A stretch of 64,000 bases of DNA from Tomocerus qinae. Lineage: Eukaryota; Arthropoda; Collembola; Entomobryomorpha; Tomoceridae. The stretch lies in the NCBI GenBank assembly GCA_020055645.1, contig CM034546.1, forward strand, positions 111,817,375 through 111,881,374, read 5' to 3'. Within the stretch, counting starts at the first letter, position 1. Each line of letters begins with the position of its first letter. Shown piece after piece: positions 26,901 through 41,500 of this stretch. The position numbers were made by a program, and so were the translations under genes. The notes under the pieces were generated by a model. The model was not told where the DNA came from, searched no databases, and worked only from the letters and a program-made list of their open reading frames with translations.

Positions 26901-28712
26901 GCAGAGCTACAATTTTGAGCAAAGAGCTTTTGAATCGATTCTCTATTCCCCTTTAAGGATCTAAATGTATTTCTCTGTCAGCGTAAATGTGGAGACCTGA
27001 GATATAAATTTCTAGCTACATATGTAGTATTTGGTAGATTCCAAGAGTTGTGTGTGGATTATATAGAGACAAGGCAGGTTGGATATTGGAAGAACACTTA
27101 GAGTTAGTTAGAGTCTGTAATAGTATTCTGAATGTGTTCACAGAGAGAGAATGGGCGATGCCAGGTGTTCATTCCATAATTATTTATAACGTCGACTGTG
27201 ATAGCCATCAAATCCAACCAAATCAACAGCAACTGATGGCATTTGGGTTTACCTGGTTGGCATTAGTATTCATATTTTGTTTTTATGGATCGCCCTGGAA
27301 TCAATTAGGAAGCAAGATTTACTCGGCCCACTGCTTTCACTGAACTCAAGAGAATAGAGACGGCCGGCCAGAGAGTGAGACCCCATAATTTTCGCATGTC
27401 AAAAATTATTGTTTACGACCCATGCAAAGCATCCATTGTGAATTGATTCGATTTCTCCGACCCTCTCCTGTGTACTTTCTCCCTTCACAGCCACTGATTT
27501 TTCCCTAGCTACTATTTTTTCACTCGCACAGGCGAAAATGACAGAAAATAAAAGATTCCTTAGCTTAGTACACCAGACTGGGCTACTAAAGTCAAGTCTA
27601 TTCAACTCAGTCAATTCTCAACTGTGTACCGAAGGAAAGAGTTACCCAGGATTTCCATACGAGTGTATAAGTAGTATTGCATTGTGGTGCACATACAGAG
27701 CACTATATTTGAATTTACTACTACGATATATTATGTGAGTGTATCCACTACTATTTGGGTTCATGTATGTACATGTGCTATTTTGGTAGTAAAGTCTTTG
27801 TAGACTGTAACGAGACCGACTTGTGCTGAGTTTTGCTAGCATTTTTTTAGTGAAACAAGTAGCCTTGTAGAAGTTTTTGCTCTTGGCTAAAGAACGGACT
27901 CACGATACGCTCAGGCATAGTTTTAAGTGGAAGCCGAGCTTTACTTTAAGCCAGCACTGAGCTCGTGTTTGAGTAATAAGATATTTTTCTTTTCTACACT
28001 ATTACACTAGTGCTCGAGTAGATACTCTAGAAGTACACACCAAACCAAAGCCGACCGCCACAACTATTCTTACATATTTACTATGAAGACATCCTCCTAC
28101 TGGGAAAGTACGCATTTATTCTACAATACAACTCGTATATAAACATTGAAGTACAGTACAGGAAAAAACTTAGTATTATTATTAGATATTTAGTCAGTTG
28201 CACTATTGTTCTCGGTATACAAACATAATATTGTAAAAAGTCGGTAAAAGCCACAGTAGATCTCTTTTGGTTGTAAATAATAAAGGGGTCAACCCCTACC
28301 TATTTTTCTGAAGTAGTATTGTTTTTGGTATGGACAGAAAGACCTTCCTGGGTTTTAAGAGAACATTTACGGTGGAAATTACAGTTAGGATGATATATGT
28401 AGTAGTTGTAGGTATAAACGAAGTTAACTTGTAAGTAAAAGAGTAGAGTCCAGTCCACTGTTCTGTGCAGAGAGGCTAACTTAGTGGAGTGAAACCCACT
28501 ACTAGTAATAGTACATCAGATTCAGTGTGGATTTTGAGAGGCGGACGGACGTTGGGAAATAAAAGCTAAAGTTGGACCAAATGGTAGCTGTCCGTTAGCT
28601 TTAGCTCTGTTTTACTCAGTTGCACTAGAGAGAAAGAGTATGAGAGCAGGCCCCCAAAGTGTGCCGTCCGATGGAGGGTAATCCGTAGGATTTTAGAGTA
28701 TATTTACGTTCC
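14935..28712. other. Long non-coding stretch, no gene recognised
   Basis: I see no supported gene here. The best open frames (minus 18549-18983, 144 codons; minus 16869-17132; minus 22160-22477) are of chance length and show no domain. A 39-codon plus frame at 24364-24483 starts MEMREIKFG and is unassigned. Small structures present are a 22-bp perfect AT palindrome at 16096-16117, a short hairpin at 22614-22634 (GTCGTTGG/CCAACGGC), a (GATT)n-like run near 23769-23785 and a short GTT run near 25513-25530. Short (CT)n and (GA)n runs also occur. Confidence 0.55.
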
Positions 28713-28865
28713 ATGAGACGCGGAAATTTTTTATTTTGGTCACGTCAAACTTTGAAGATGTCTCAGGAGGAGTTCGTTTTTGTACTAGAAAAAATCGTCG
28801 AGTTGAGCCAGGCTGACGGTACTGTCTGTAGCAAGGAACTGAAACTACCTATATATGAGAACTAA
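28713..28865 (+). other. Small open frame of 50 codons, unassigned
   Basis: An ATG at 28713, and a second in-frame ATG at 28758, open a frame ending at TAA 28863-28865. From the second ATG the peptide begins MSQEEFVFVLEKIVELSQ and continues ADGTVCSKELKLP. The amphipathic, acidic, helix-like composition is more protein-like than most chance frames here. No domain is recognised, and a chance frame of this length is common in 64 kb. It could be a micro-peptide, part of an exon, or nothing. Confidence 0.15.
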
Positions 28866-30740
28866 CGGCTCAACCAGACTGAGATACCTTGAGTTCTGGC
28901 TATACTCGAAAAGTGAGCTCACTGTCTTTGTACTAGAGTAGCCGGCCTATGTCAATCTCTAGCTAACTCCCGCATTTGGATGTGAAAGTGTTGGCTCTGA
29001 CGGAAAAATCAGGGAAAGACTGTTCTTTTAGTGAATTGGCTCTAGCGCCATGGTTTGTATACAAAGGTATAAGTATTCTTGGTTATTCTGTCTAAACTCG
29101 TTTTCGCATTATTTCCTCGGTTGTGGCAAACACTCTGACTGTTAGTTTAGTTTAAGAGAGGGGGTGACTAGGGTTGGTCTGGGAGTTGCACAGGAAGGAA
29201 ACCGAAAAGTAATTTGTCCTCGCCGAGAAAAACACACTTGGTCCTTGGTACTCCAACCTCACTCTACTATAGAATTGTCAAATGAAATTTTCTCCCGATT
29301 CAATTTGACCGAATCGAATGGGAGAGACAATCAAATGGCTAAATTTCTCAAGTACCCCTTCTTTCATCTAACTTTACTTGTCTACTTTCAAATCATTTAT
29401 TTAACTCGTTGGGTTTCCTTTGGGTCGGATACTCCGGCTGTTGGTGCTAAAGGCGCTGAGAACTCAGCCTTTTCATCGCTACACATAAAATTCAGCATCT
29501 CATCTTTCTCTCCTCCTTCACCCACCAACCACTTTCCCATTAGATATGTATTAGGCAAACCTAACTGTCTGTAGGTACATTATACACTTTCGTTTACCCA
29601 ACTCACTTTGCAGTTCGTTTGTTTACTTGCATGCACATACATCAAGTGAAATCCTATGTGCTACATCACAAACTCCTATAACTTCCCCCACCAAAAAAAA
29701 TACAATACAGATATTCCACAAAAAAAGTTACTTTTATGTATACAACTTACGTAATATCTACCTGTTTATGTCATATATTGCTTTATATAGCACAAATGCT
29801 TTGTCTGTAACTTACATAAATCATCTATATATATATTATATAAAATAGTAGGTTAATATTATGTGCTTATACATTTGTAGGTTCGTAGATCACATCCAAC
29901 TCCTCGATAGAAAGGAGAAACAAGCAGACTTGTTCTCTTTTCCTTCTAACCATGTGCTACATACATTTGAAATGAGTGAAAAATGCAATTTTACTCTGGT
30001 AATTGTGTGAGTTGGCGATTTCCTTTGATCTCTCTTTAGTCTCTTTCCATTCCCACTTTGACTAGCTTTATTTTAGTTATGGAGAGCAATATACTAGCTG
30101 ATACGAGTTGCAAGAACTCTACTTTACTTTTAGTTTTCTATTCCTTTGGTGGCTGGTTTGTAGTTTTAGTTTTAGTACTTGTTTCAGTTTTGTTGCGTCT
30201 ATACACTCACTTCACTGTTTTCTGTGTGTATGTGTGTTTTCGAGGGAATGCTGTCTGTACACGCCAAGCCGTGATGGCTGTCGACTACCGACCATCTAAC
30301 CTACCTACTGATTATAGCAGAACTCTGCAATTATATGTTGTACATTTCTGACTATAAACTTACATTTAAACACTACCTACCTTATTCTCTTTTGTAAACT
30401 GTTTTTCATGGAAATACACTGGACTGACTCTATGAGAGTAAAGAGCATCCCACCTAATATCTCATCTGTTTCTTCTCTACGCACTTACCACCCGACCCAG
30501 AAATAGCCCCAGCACTATATACCGACCCCACCAACTTTTAATGTTAGTCATATACTCATTCGATTCGGCCAACTCACTACAAACACCCCGCTAATGGACT
30601 TTCACCATCAATACACTGTTTGATCTCAAACGAAACTCTTTAAAATTTCATACCGGGTTTATTGAGAGTTCCTTCTCCTTCCCCTTGACCTGATCAGACC
30701 ACTCGCCCCTTTTCCTTTACAAACATAACAATGTATTTCT
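28866..30740. other. Non-coding DNA, no gene recognised
   Basis: A 136-codon plus frame at 29164-29574 starts without a strong ATG context and has no domain, so it is treated as chance. No RNA gene or array was seen. Confidence 0.55.
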
Positions 30741-31070
30741 AATTTCCGCTGAAACTACCTTGAACAATTTTATGACTTAGCAAAAATGCAGCAAAACGCC
30801 CTATTATATTTACAAGTAAATAAAATATTAAAATCTGAAACATATTGCAGATGTTGTAGCATGGAGTTTTGTGATGTAGATAATGTTTTATTATTATTTC
30901 TACTGACACTACCTTGAACAATTTTATTATTATTTAGGAAAATGCAACAAAACTCCCCAATATTTAAAAGTAAATAAATTTTAAATTCTCAATGTTGAAT
31001 TACAGATTGTCGTATTTTATCATCAGTACCATTAAGCTATTGAACATGATGCAGTGAATATTGTGATGTA
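30741..31070 (+). repeat. Diverged tandem duplication, unit about 154 bp
   Basis: Two copies lie head to tail. Landmarks in copy 1 (ACTACCTTGAACAATTTTA near 30754, then GCAAAAATGCAGCAAAAC, AAGTAAATAAA and TTGTGATGTA at 30869) recur in copy 2 (near 30908, then GGAAAATGCAACAAAAC, AAGTAAATAAA and TTGTGATGTA at 31061). The offset is 154 bases at the start and 192 at the end, so copy 2 has gained about 38 bases. The copies are visibly diverged, which makes the duplication old. No coding frame is shared. Confidence 0.7.
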
Positions 31071-34000
31071 TATTTAACAAAGGAAAGTGTGCTGAAGAAA
31101 AGTGGTTTATATTATGGTCGTAGGGTTATGGAACCCAAGTAAGCATAGAGGTTTTAGTATTTGTTGACCAAGCGAAAAAGCTTTCGTTTATCTTGTGTAA
31201 CTGTGTTTGGAACCACTAGAAAGAATAGTCTGGTGTAGCAGGTAACTAAACTAATCTAAACTAGGAACTAAAGAAAAGAAAAAACAATGATGTAGGTAAC
31301 AACGTGGGGAATTGCATAGGTAGTGTTTCTTTGTGTCGGAAGGACATGGCCAGGTAGAGAATGTATTATGTGTGAAGAATCGTAAAATAGGAAGACATCA
31401 TGGGGTTTTGATTTGTACGTAGCTCCATTAAGGATAAGTAGCCTTCGTGGTGTGGCTGGGAGCAGAGGCAGAGTTTTAAAACAGTTGTCCGGCTGTGAAA
31501 AAATATGTGGAAAAGAATAAATATGCACATGGGAGAGAGAAGGCAGGAGACTGGCACTTATCTTTGCTAGTGGAAAGGAATCAATGGGCCACTGCAGCAA
31601 ATGGGAATCCCATTTGTATATCCAGAACAACCGAAAAGCATACATATAGACAGCTAATTCACTTCCAGTCAGGTGTTCAGATTCCCTTGGCAGAGTTTTG
31701 TATTTTTACTTTTTTCGTTGCTTGCAACTCTTGAAGACGCAGAGTCTACGTTGAATCCGAGGCACGCGATTCCCTTTAACTGCACTGTCTTCTGTAGGTG
31801 GATGAAAAGCAAGGGGCTTTGACACATGCACTTCTATCTAGCTCATTTTTCTATTAAATACTATCTATAATATTTTATTCCATTATATTCCGTCCCCCTA
31901 TATGTTTCCCTATTCCAGAAAAAATGAATGAACTATCTTTTTATCCGACACTTTTCCAAGCTTAGTATACTAATAATATGCGAAGTTCACCTGTGTGTTT
32001 ATTATGTATACACAAATGTATAGCACATCTATCTAAGTACATCTTCGTATCTATTTTTCTTTCGCTTTCTACCATTCTCAGGCAACGCAGTGCGCATTGT
32101 GCAAAATGTTCATCTGTAATGATACAAAAGAAAGGTACGGTGATACACAAACATTTATTATTTGTTGGTGGCTGTAAATAAACCTCTTTCAGATACTCTA
32201 TACAAAACTCAGGTGATTACGTACAAATTTAAATAGGGATACATCCTTTGTGTATTGGTAATACTATTACCGAATATGGTGCGTGTAGGTATATGCATAT
32301 ATATTGTCAAGCTGCCTGACAATACTGCATTTCTCACCTGAGCGGGTGAAGTGTGACCAGAACTACCTTCGCTAGAATAATATTTTATTGTGCTATCCTT
32401 AGGAAACGAAAAAAACAATTTATCTAACCTTTCCTCATCCTTGCCAAAATTCAAACATTAATTTTCTTTCCACGATTACAGTGTATGCTGTTGTCTACGT
32501 AAGGGGCAAGTAGGGCTAATACGTTTTATACAGTAGTTATCAATCAGAGGAAGGTAGTGATTTGTGGGCAACATCAGATACGTGGTGGGAAGAAAATCTA
32601 TATGTAAGTACGTCAGGGACCAGTTTGCTCGTGTGTGAATTGGGATATAGTGGCACAATAGAAGAACAGAATACAATAAAGGAAAACATATTTTGGGCTG
32701 TCTCTATTGATTACAATAGACTGGGTGAAAGCAGACAGATTTGCTAAGGTCATGGCACGGGAGAGTAGAGCAGATCACAAAAGCTAATATAGATTGGAGC
32801 AGAGAAGCGTTATGAAATTACACGCAAAATAATAAGAAGACATGACAACATTTTCTTCTGTTGAGATTAATTGGAGTAGAATAGAAGAAACTTTGTGTTT
32901 CCGCCACTCTTTCCCTATAATGGGCACTTTGCGGTTTCCCCAGTCTCGTATCCATCATCTTGCTGTGCAACAGTGCTATTCTATCCCATCTTAATATGTG
33001 CTGGCTCAATAGCTACATGTCTAAACGAACAAACTATTAGCTATATTATACAGTTCTAATACAAAAGGTACATTGTGGATTGCAAACCATGCTTTTTACC
33101 AGTAGCTTAGTGATCAGTATATTTACTGTATTAGTGTAGAAAGAGTGTCTTGGTCTTGGCAGCTCTCTATAAGTCTCAAGTACCTGTATATAGAGTTATA
33201 TATCTATATTTAGGCATATAAGAAGTTGCAGGACAGATATGAAGTGTTAGTGGCACCATTAGACGGATTCATTTCTATTTCCTCAAATCATATTTCACTT
33301 TCTTTTCCATTGCCTCCACGGAGCCAAGAAGAACAAGCCAATTCATTCCGGGTGCTAGCCTACCCGGAGAATAGTATAATCAACCGAATAAAATCCTTTC
33401 CTGGTTTTGGTTTCTGACCAACATCGGGTTACTTTGGTTCTTTCAGTTCTCTTTGCTTTTCGTCCGTGATGAACTTGTAAGATTTTCACTCTGTGAATGT
33501 GCGTATACGTGTAGAGTAGGAATAATCTATATAAGGGGTTATCTGGTGAGCTAAATGGAGGACTACGCTATAATTTAGTGTGATACAAGGAAATGTCCTA
33601 TATTTAGTTTAGCACATAATGGGGGAATGGAAAGTACATACATAAATGGCAATGTAATGCAGTGGAGTGTGATGCCGGAGAGGTCTGTGGAAATACGTAA
33701 TAATAGTAATAGTGGCAGTATTTTCATTTAAACTAGTGGATTGAATCCGATAAGTACTTAGAATTCCGAGTTCTATTGTGTTGAGAACTAGTATGCGGTC
33801 GTAATTTTGCTTTAGAGGGAACTGTTGTACTGTGTGCATGGAGTAAGTAGTGGCGGAGCAGTAATCAAATTGTTTCTTGACTCTGTTATTGTCTGCTGTG
33901 CTGTGTACTGTAGTCCTGTGTGCTTATGCGAAGGATCTACAGCTTCAGGACGCAAAGTATGCAGCCAGAGCTTCAATTTAATTATAGACGATTTTCTAGT

Positions 34001-35567
34001 CCAGTTCAGAGGGTTGCTGTGCGAAGTGAAATGTTGTTTTATGACGTGCCGTGATGTTACCATTTACCATACCAGTTCCAGTACTGTTGTGGTCCACAAA
34101 CTATGTGCTCAAGGAAATTCTCATACTCTTTAACTCCCGCATGCTATTTAGTCAGACTGCTGCTTTTCTGTCTTTAAGGTAGTCTATGCATACTTATACA
34201 ACTCTCATACACATATATCCATCTTATAATTATATGGAGAATAAATTGCAGATGTAAGCAGGATGTTCTAGTCCTCATCTCATAACAATCACTCAGTTCT
34301 TCAAAATAGTACAGCCCAGAAGTTTAATTGCAAGTGTGATTCAGGAGATCTGAATAAACGAGTCCCTCATTCACCAGTACATTACTTATGCTCCGTCCGT
34401 TCGCTGAAATTACTAACTGTACACATGTTAATATCATAAGTACCTATCCACTAGTTTTCCCGTGACGAATATCTTTTTATATCCAACTTCACATTTCAAG
34501 TGGAGATGAGTGTGCATTGCTGTTACGGAATAAGAATAGAAACACATAAAAATATTTTGCCAAGCATGTGCTAAGTGTTAATACATGTTAGTTGAAGGCA
34601 CAATCCATGTACATAGAATTTACCCGCAGAAACGACATCACATTATCATTACAATGACACTCATGCGAACTCAAACATCCGCCAACGTAACAGTAATGGT
34701 ATTTGCACTGAAGATTTACTGCGGATAATTACATTTACATTGAGGAATACCTATGCACTTCTAACATATCTCAAGTGTAGATGAAAGTTTTTCTTTTCTG
34801 CGAGAAATTATCATGTCACATGTTGTAACCTCGTAATCACCTATTTAGTCCTAATTCTAATTTAAACATACACTCGAGTGAAATACCTACTTTTAGCTAA
34901 AATGCTTTTTGAAAACTTTGTCTATTTACCATGCATGTTCATCTTCAAAATTACTGAATCGACAAACCTTAAGGTCAGCTGACAAATAAATTCCTCATCA
35001 TTACATTGAGCATGTACAACGATTTACAGATATCGTTGCATTATTATTTATTGTTATGTTTATTCAACAGACCATTGCGCTCGAGGATGTAATGAGCCCT
35101 GATCAAAACTTACAATAAAATGTAAGGATAGGGAAAAATATTAAGATATTACATTAGAAGCAAAAACAATACAGAAAAAAGAGCCTCTAATAAGGTATAA
35201 TATAAAAACAGTAAATTGGTAATGCATGTAATGTAAACCACTTGAATTGTATCCTCAGGGGGATAAAACACAAGAGACGCATTTTTAACCACCATGCTTA
35301 GACTAATAGATAAACGATCATATTAGAATAACCACAATATCGAGAGACCCTGACGAAACTTCGAATGTCAATTGTTTACTTGTTAATGTCTCATGGTATG
35401 GAAATATTATAAGGGATTATTGTAATGAATTCAAATTGTAAATAAGGGGTATTTTTATCATATCTACGCTTTTAATTCCAGTCCAGAAAATGAAAATAGT
35501 GTGAGTAATGTTAAAAATCTTTTGCATTTAGCAGTAGTTTTATTTGGAAACATAATATAACTATAAT
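31071..35567. other. Non-coding DNA, no gene recognised
   Basis: Only chance-length open frames are present (for example minus 31268-31645, 125 codons, and plus 33825-34133, 102 codons). None has a domain or supporting signals, and no repeat array was found. Confidence 0.55.
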
Positions 35568-35585
35568 GACGACGACGACGACGAC
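35568..35585 (+). repeat. (GAC)6 microsatellite
   Basis: Six uninterrupted GAC triplets in otherwise AT-rich DNA. No open frame of note covers them. They are likely a length-polymorphic simple repeat. Confidence 0.9.
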
Positions 35586-38500
35586 TTTTGTTCATTACCG
35601 AAATAGGTAGAGTTCAAATTCCCTCGAGGTTCGTACACGCTTATATGAATTTTTTTAGAAACCAAATCGGTGAATGCACGTCACATTTGTGCGTGAAATG
35701 ATGTACCCCATTAGATGTGTACAATGATAATATTATGATGACCTCGAATTCAAAAATACTTTTCTTGTGACATTTCAGAAGATAATGATGCAAAATACTG
35801 AAATAATGATGGGCTATAATAAGGAAGAGATGAAATAGGATGTCTGTTGATACAGAACTGTTATTTAGTTAATGCAGTGAAGTTGGAAAATGCACGTTAC
35901 ATGTGCGCCATAAATCTACATAGAAAACAGCATAGATCAGACTGAGAATGTAGGCAGCCAAGGTTTGCCCACAGCAGTGTACTCATAATCATTATTATAC
36001 CTTTGCTATTTATAGTAATGTACCCGTGATGTGTATCTAGTTCTCTATGTACTAGGTAATACCTTCATGTTCTTCCCTCAACACTTTGGTCGTTGCAGAT
36101 TGTTAATTATAAAGTTTAGGCGGAAGAATGTAATTCAGTGTATTGTCAGCGGGCCGAAGAACCCAACTAGAGAGTGAGTGTGTGTGAGTATACGGGAATA
36201 TAATTGTGTATTAAAGTATGACTATGACAGTAGCACTACCCATTCGCGAAGAATTTATGCATTATGTAGTCTGAACTAAAATAACATTGCATGAATAGTG
36301 TTCTTGATTCACTTTTGTATTACTATTGTTACAGTCGCAGAGACTAGTATGTTTGAGTCAGACAGTGAGGTCTAGCCGGTCTGGCTGTGCATGACAATCT
36401 ATACATTTATTTTAGAGCATAAATATTATAAGTGGACTTGTTATTTATATATCTGTTTCAGTTACGCAGATACAACGCGTAAAGTCGTGCAGACCAGCAG
36501 AACCACTATCGACTATGTATGTGTTACGTAATATCTGTATAGAAGTAAATAGTTGAGAAACTGAGAATAGAAATAGAGGTAGTGGCTCCATAGACAGTCT
36601 TTATAAGCATAATAGCACATAATCCTTCCTCGCCATGCCACAGAGCCTGAGATCCAAGTTGGGAAACTATTCTCATCAATGATAATTGTGATTGTGGTTC
36701 CGCAAATTTATGCCCAGGAGATGTTAGCAAATAGCAAAGGCAGCATAGTCAAACCATAATATGGTAACGGACCGAACCGGTAATTTTTGCTGTTAACCAT
36801 TTGCTTCGAAAGTCGTAACTAAAAATAAATTAAACACAAAAGGGCAATAACTACATTTCCAAACCAATGAAACATGAAACATAGTAACAAGTATTATTAA
36901 ATTAAATTATCTATGCAATTGAAATCAAATATCATTTATCATAAGTTAATGTTGAAAAATATCGTTTTGATTTTGAGTCTCGAATCGATCCGGCGAATTG
37001 ACTGTTTCCGAGCTCTAAAGCGTGTAGTCCTATAAATCGTATTCAGTCAGGTGCTTTTGGTGTCTCTGCAATATTCCCGTATACATTCCACATTTCATGA
37101 GCTTTCCTTTCCTGCTGCCCTATATAGTGTTGGTGTAGAGAGACAGAAAATAGACCGCAACTGCAAGTTATCAAGTGCAGCTTCCGACTGTCCTGTCTTG
37201 TCCTTTCTTCCACACAATAGAAAATAAGTGGCAGATAGACTTTCCTTTTGAAATTATCTCTTGCCACTTTCACCATTTCAACCGTCTTCTCTTCCTCTCT
37301 TCCATTGTCTTCTGTGACCCACACTTCCCGTACCATTATACTGCTCCCTATATCTCTTCACTCTGGAGGTTTCGTGAACAGATATTCAAGGATGTAGTAT
37401 GCCTCGTTTTACATACTTCTCATTCCGCTACACATTCTATTTTAAGTCTGTTCATTCATAAGACTCATACTGGGAATACTACTACCATCTTGAAGTATAA
37501 AATGGACAGCTTTTCCTTACTTTGCTTAACATTGGTAAAGAAATGTATTCCTTGTGATCGTTGAATATCAATAGTTATATATATTCTATTCGGGTTAATC
37601 TCAAATAGATAGTAAGGCCAGTGAACTGAATGCTACAGAGATATATCAAAAAATACCAATTCAGATGACTTTATGGAGTAAATATATTATAAGATTACAT
37701 AAGTATAGGATTTGTACGTGTGAGTTGACATCGAAAGGATGGCATGATGTGTGTATGTAAGTATGTCTATGAAGTTTCCGCATAGGTAGTTTTGTATTGC
37801 ATATAATATACATAAAATGAATGGGTTACCGTTGAGCAGAAACATTTTTTTCAAATGTAAATGAGCGGATGTCCACGAGGAGTAAGTGAATGCAAAGTGA
37901 AAATACAAAATCGAATGTGAATACGTAGGGACGAGACGTAAACAGATAGCTGGCTCCGAGAGGTTTCTATCTCTGTATATGTGCTGTACATCACAATACA
38001 AGTTCATGGAAAAAGAAGAGAAATTTCATGTCACATCCAGGCGAATAGTAAGTACAGACATGCATGAAAACTGAAAAGTCGTCCGACAGAAATGGCTCAA
38101 CTACTTTTATAGATATTATACAAATATGTCAGTGCTGAGCATTCAGGATACATCATCTAACAGATATATACCGAGTCAGACATTATTTTTATACAGATAA
38201 GGTTTCCTTATCCTTGTACCAACCAATGCATTGGTATTAGTATTTGTAAAGCATAATACTTTCAGTATAGCGTGCAATAAGTAGGTATTAGTACTACTAT
38301 TTTGCCCTCCTCCTCCATCCTTATGAGCTAAACCCTATCTTGTTGTACTTTTTTGAAGCACATGAAATGGAAGGAATTGAGCAGATGAAAAAGCGAAATT
38401 TCCGTTGGATTGGCAATACGTGAATTTTTAGATGTGAGCCGAAGGGTGATAAAAAGAATGAATGATAGATAAGCTCCACCTAAAGTGAACCTACAAGATG

Positions 38501-41500
38501 ATTTGAACTTGCCTCATGTCTGAGCTGACTCACTTTTCACTTCGAATCAACTGAATTACCGTAAATACTTTTATAGTACTCGGGAGATTTTTTCACTCGA
38601 CTACTACCGTGAAAAATTTCGTCAACAGCTGCGGTAAATACAACGGGAACATAAATGTGAAGATACCTATGGGATTTATACCACAAGTTTCTCAACATTT
38701 TTCAACTGCGATTATTTCAATCATACCACCATAGAGTGACGAATTGCATGAAATATGAATCTGAATATTTGGTAAGAAAATGTAATATCGTATATCCCGT
38801 TTTTAAAATTGACTGATATCGTATTCACATTAATGTTCAGTACAAATTCATGGAAAGTAACTTTAATTAGTATTGTGCTGTAACTGTATCATACATCATA
38901 CCGTAACGTTACCTTCAGCTTATCCAACTTAATGGTTACAATTGACATCTGCATATTATATTGCGGGAATTCAAATTATTTTTGTAATTAAAATTAAGAG
39001 ATATTTGAGTAAAACGTATAATAAAAATATCATTCATTGGCGTATTGGAATCAACATCGGTGGTAAATGTTTGGCCCAGATGAAATGATTCATCTATAGC
39101 TATGCACTACTGGTGGTTGAGTTGAGGTACATCACGGAGAAGCAACGTTGTTGTTGTGTACTCACTCCTATCGATTTCACAAGAATGCTGATTAAAGTTT
39201 ATGATAGGTAAGTGCTTCTATGTCAAATGGAGCTGTACAAGACGAATAAAATATCATGGAGAGAACTTCAGAAACATGTGTATCTCCACTGTAAGTAGTG
39301 CTTAAAGCTTACCAAACAATAATGACATTGTGGATACTATTACGCAATAGATAGTAAATTGGGTTTGTAGGCTTTCAAAATCCTAGCCACGGAAAGTATA
39401 AATGTTATATTTGGAAGTGTGTAGTAGGTTTTCGTTTTAACCAATACGGAATGCGGAAATGGCCATAGTGAGATTATTTTGTAGTTTCTTATGTCCTGGT
39501 TTCGTTAATGGTAATTTTTAGTCGAATTTTAAATTAATTCAGCGTCGATAATCTTTTTTCAGGTAAACGTTTATATCGTCGTTACACATATATTTCAAAG
39601 ATGTTCCACAGTAGACGTTAGTGAAATGGATCGAAGTATTAAGAATATATGTAAATGTAGAAGGAATGATTTTTGTCTTGTTACGTTGCAGAATTTTCAT
39701 GTATTTACTAGAGATGTATTAAGGAGTAGGATAAATGTGAAAGAGAAGGGTGAGACTGGAGTTGAGCATTTAGATGGTGTGAAGGGAGCCAGAGGTATAA
39801 ATGTAAAATAGAGGAGAGAGACTCTTTGGAAGCCGTGACACGGTGAAAAGGAAGAGAGAAGTGTCTTGAGGGGATTCCAGCGGATGCATTCTTAAAGAAT
39901 TTCCTTATTTTTGCCATCCTTTTCGCTCTGGTTCTATCACACAGAGCTCTGTGACTATGCGAGAGAGTGTTTGGCTAGGAATTACATTCGTATTCGTAGA
40001 TCTGTTCTATGTTGTTGGCAATTCGCACTTGGAGAGAGAGAGAGAGACATGCATTGCATGGTGGCTTTGAGTTTCTTTGGCTGGCGATTGCATATTGCAT
40101 TGGGTAGAGAGTCTTTGTAGAGAGAGTAAATGTAGAGAAGTTGAGTTTTCTGGTTGCCGGGCTGTGTCTGACTCTCCGTTGTTCGGTTGCTAACCCGCTT
40201 AGCAATTTCTCTTTCTTTGGGTGATCACCGTCTTTGACGTATGAGTGACTGTCGTCTCGTCAACTCAGCGGACCGGCTCCGTTTAAGTCAAAAGTGAAGT
40301 TGGGAAGTCCCTTGTGTAAAGATATGGGATGCCATAATACATATATAATCGCAGGAAATATTCGTGAGTCGCGATGTGGAGTTGAGTTTCTTATTCATCT
40401 GTCGCACTTGTGTTTCCTCCTCCACACTTCACTTATTATGCTTTTTCAGTTTTCTAGTGCTACATACATAAATACATACATACATGTGCATGAGTCTCCC
40501 GGAGCGCATGGCTTAATCAAAGCAAGCGATGAAAGGCTCAATTCACATCAACAGTCTTCCATATTCCATTCCTTGGCTCAGCTTCCTTTAGTGTAATACA
40601 ATTTTTAGCATGCCATTCAGATACATTGCGAAACTAAAGTTGGGATCTGCACACTAAAGCAAAAGGCACATAAGAAAAGAGAGTGAACTTGTTCAAGTGA
40701 ACTGAAATGAACCGAGCGACCATTCGACCTAGTAGTAAATGCCATCCGTATAATCTGTTTCGACTCTACCTCAGAAACACTTAAGATATAGTTGATACGA
40801 GTCAAATACAAAGTATTCAGTCAGTAGTAGTAAACACAAGTTACTTTAGAGTAAATCTATGTTAGTCAGATACAGCAGAGAGCTAACTACTATAAGACAA
40901 GGCAGGCAAGGTCCATGAGACTATGCTTCAACGTAAAATGTAATGGAACTCCAAGAATAAACTTGGGGATTCGAGTTTAATTTTAGAATTGAATCAAGTA
41001 GCAAAGACTGAGAGACATATCGCAAGGTTCGAACGAAATATCGCCTCGCCACTGACAAAATCCAAGTCGCATTTCTCTTCTCCACCATGCTAGGTGTTAC
41101 AACGAGTTTCCTACATACGTTCCTTCCTGTCACTGCTTATGAAACAAGTGAACATTTGGTGTAATAGTGGTGACTGGTGACTAGTAGCAATCTGTAATGC
41201 AATGACAAGTCAAGACTGGCAAATGAAATCCGAGTGTGAAAGAAAAGAACAGGATCAAAGTATGTTGTCGTGGAATACTTATAAAATTGGAGTTCTTGTT
41301 CAGAGATCTTGTACCAAGTTGTACTACTTGAGTTTACTAGTCACTTGTGCTACTACAAATATCTCTATTTACTACTACCACTGCGATTACTATTACTTAC
41401 AACCCATGTACATTGCATTAGGCAAGATTGCCTCGTAGATATCCTATCATTTCTATTTTCCTCCACAATCCTCGCGGTGACTAAGTAAGCCATTGCACAA

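Noticed and set aside
29164..29574. 136-codon plus-strand frame
   Set aside because: No proper start, no domain, and a Ser/Pro-rich end typical of translated pyrimidine-rich DNA.
35600..35640. AGTTCAAATTCC resembling a tRNA B box
   Set aside because: No A box, no arms and no acceptor stem around it.
37175..37564. 129-codon plus-strand frame
   Set aside because: Phe/His/Ser-rich translation of a pyrimidine-rich tract, with no supporting feature.
40463..40486. Repeated ATAC/CATA units considered as an array of interest
   Set aside because: Short, imperfect simple repeat. No spacer-repeat structure like a CRISPR array exists here or elsewhere in the window.
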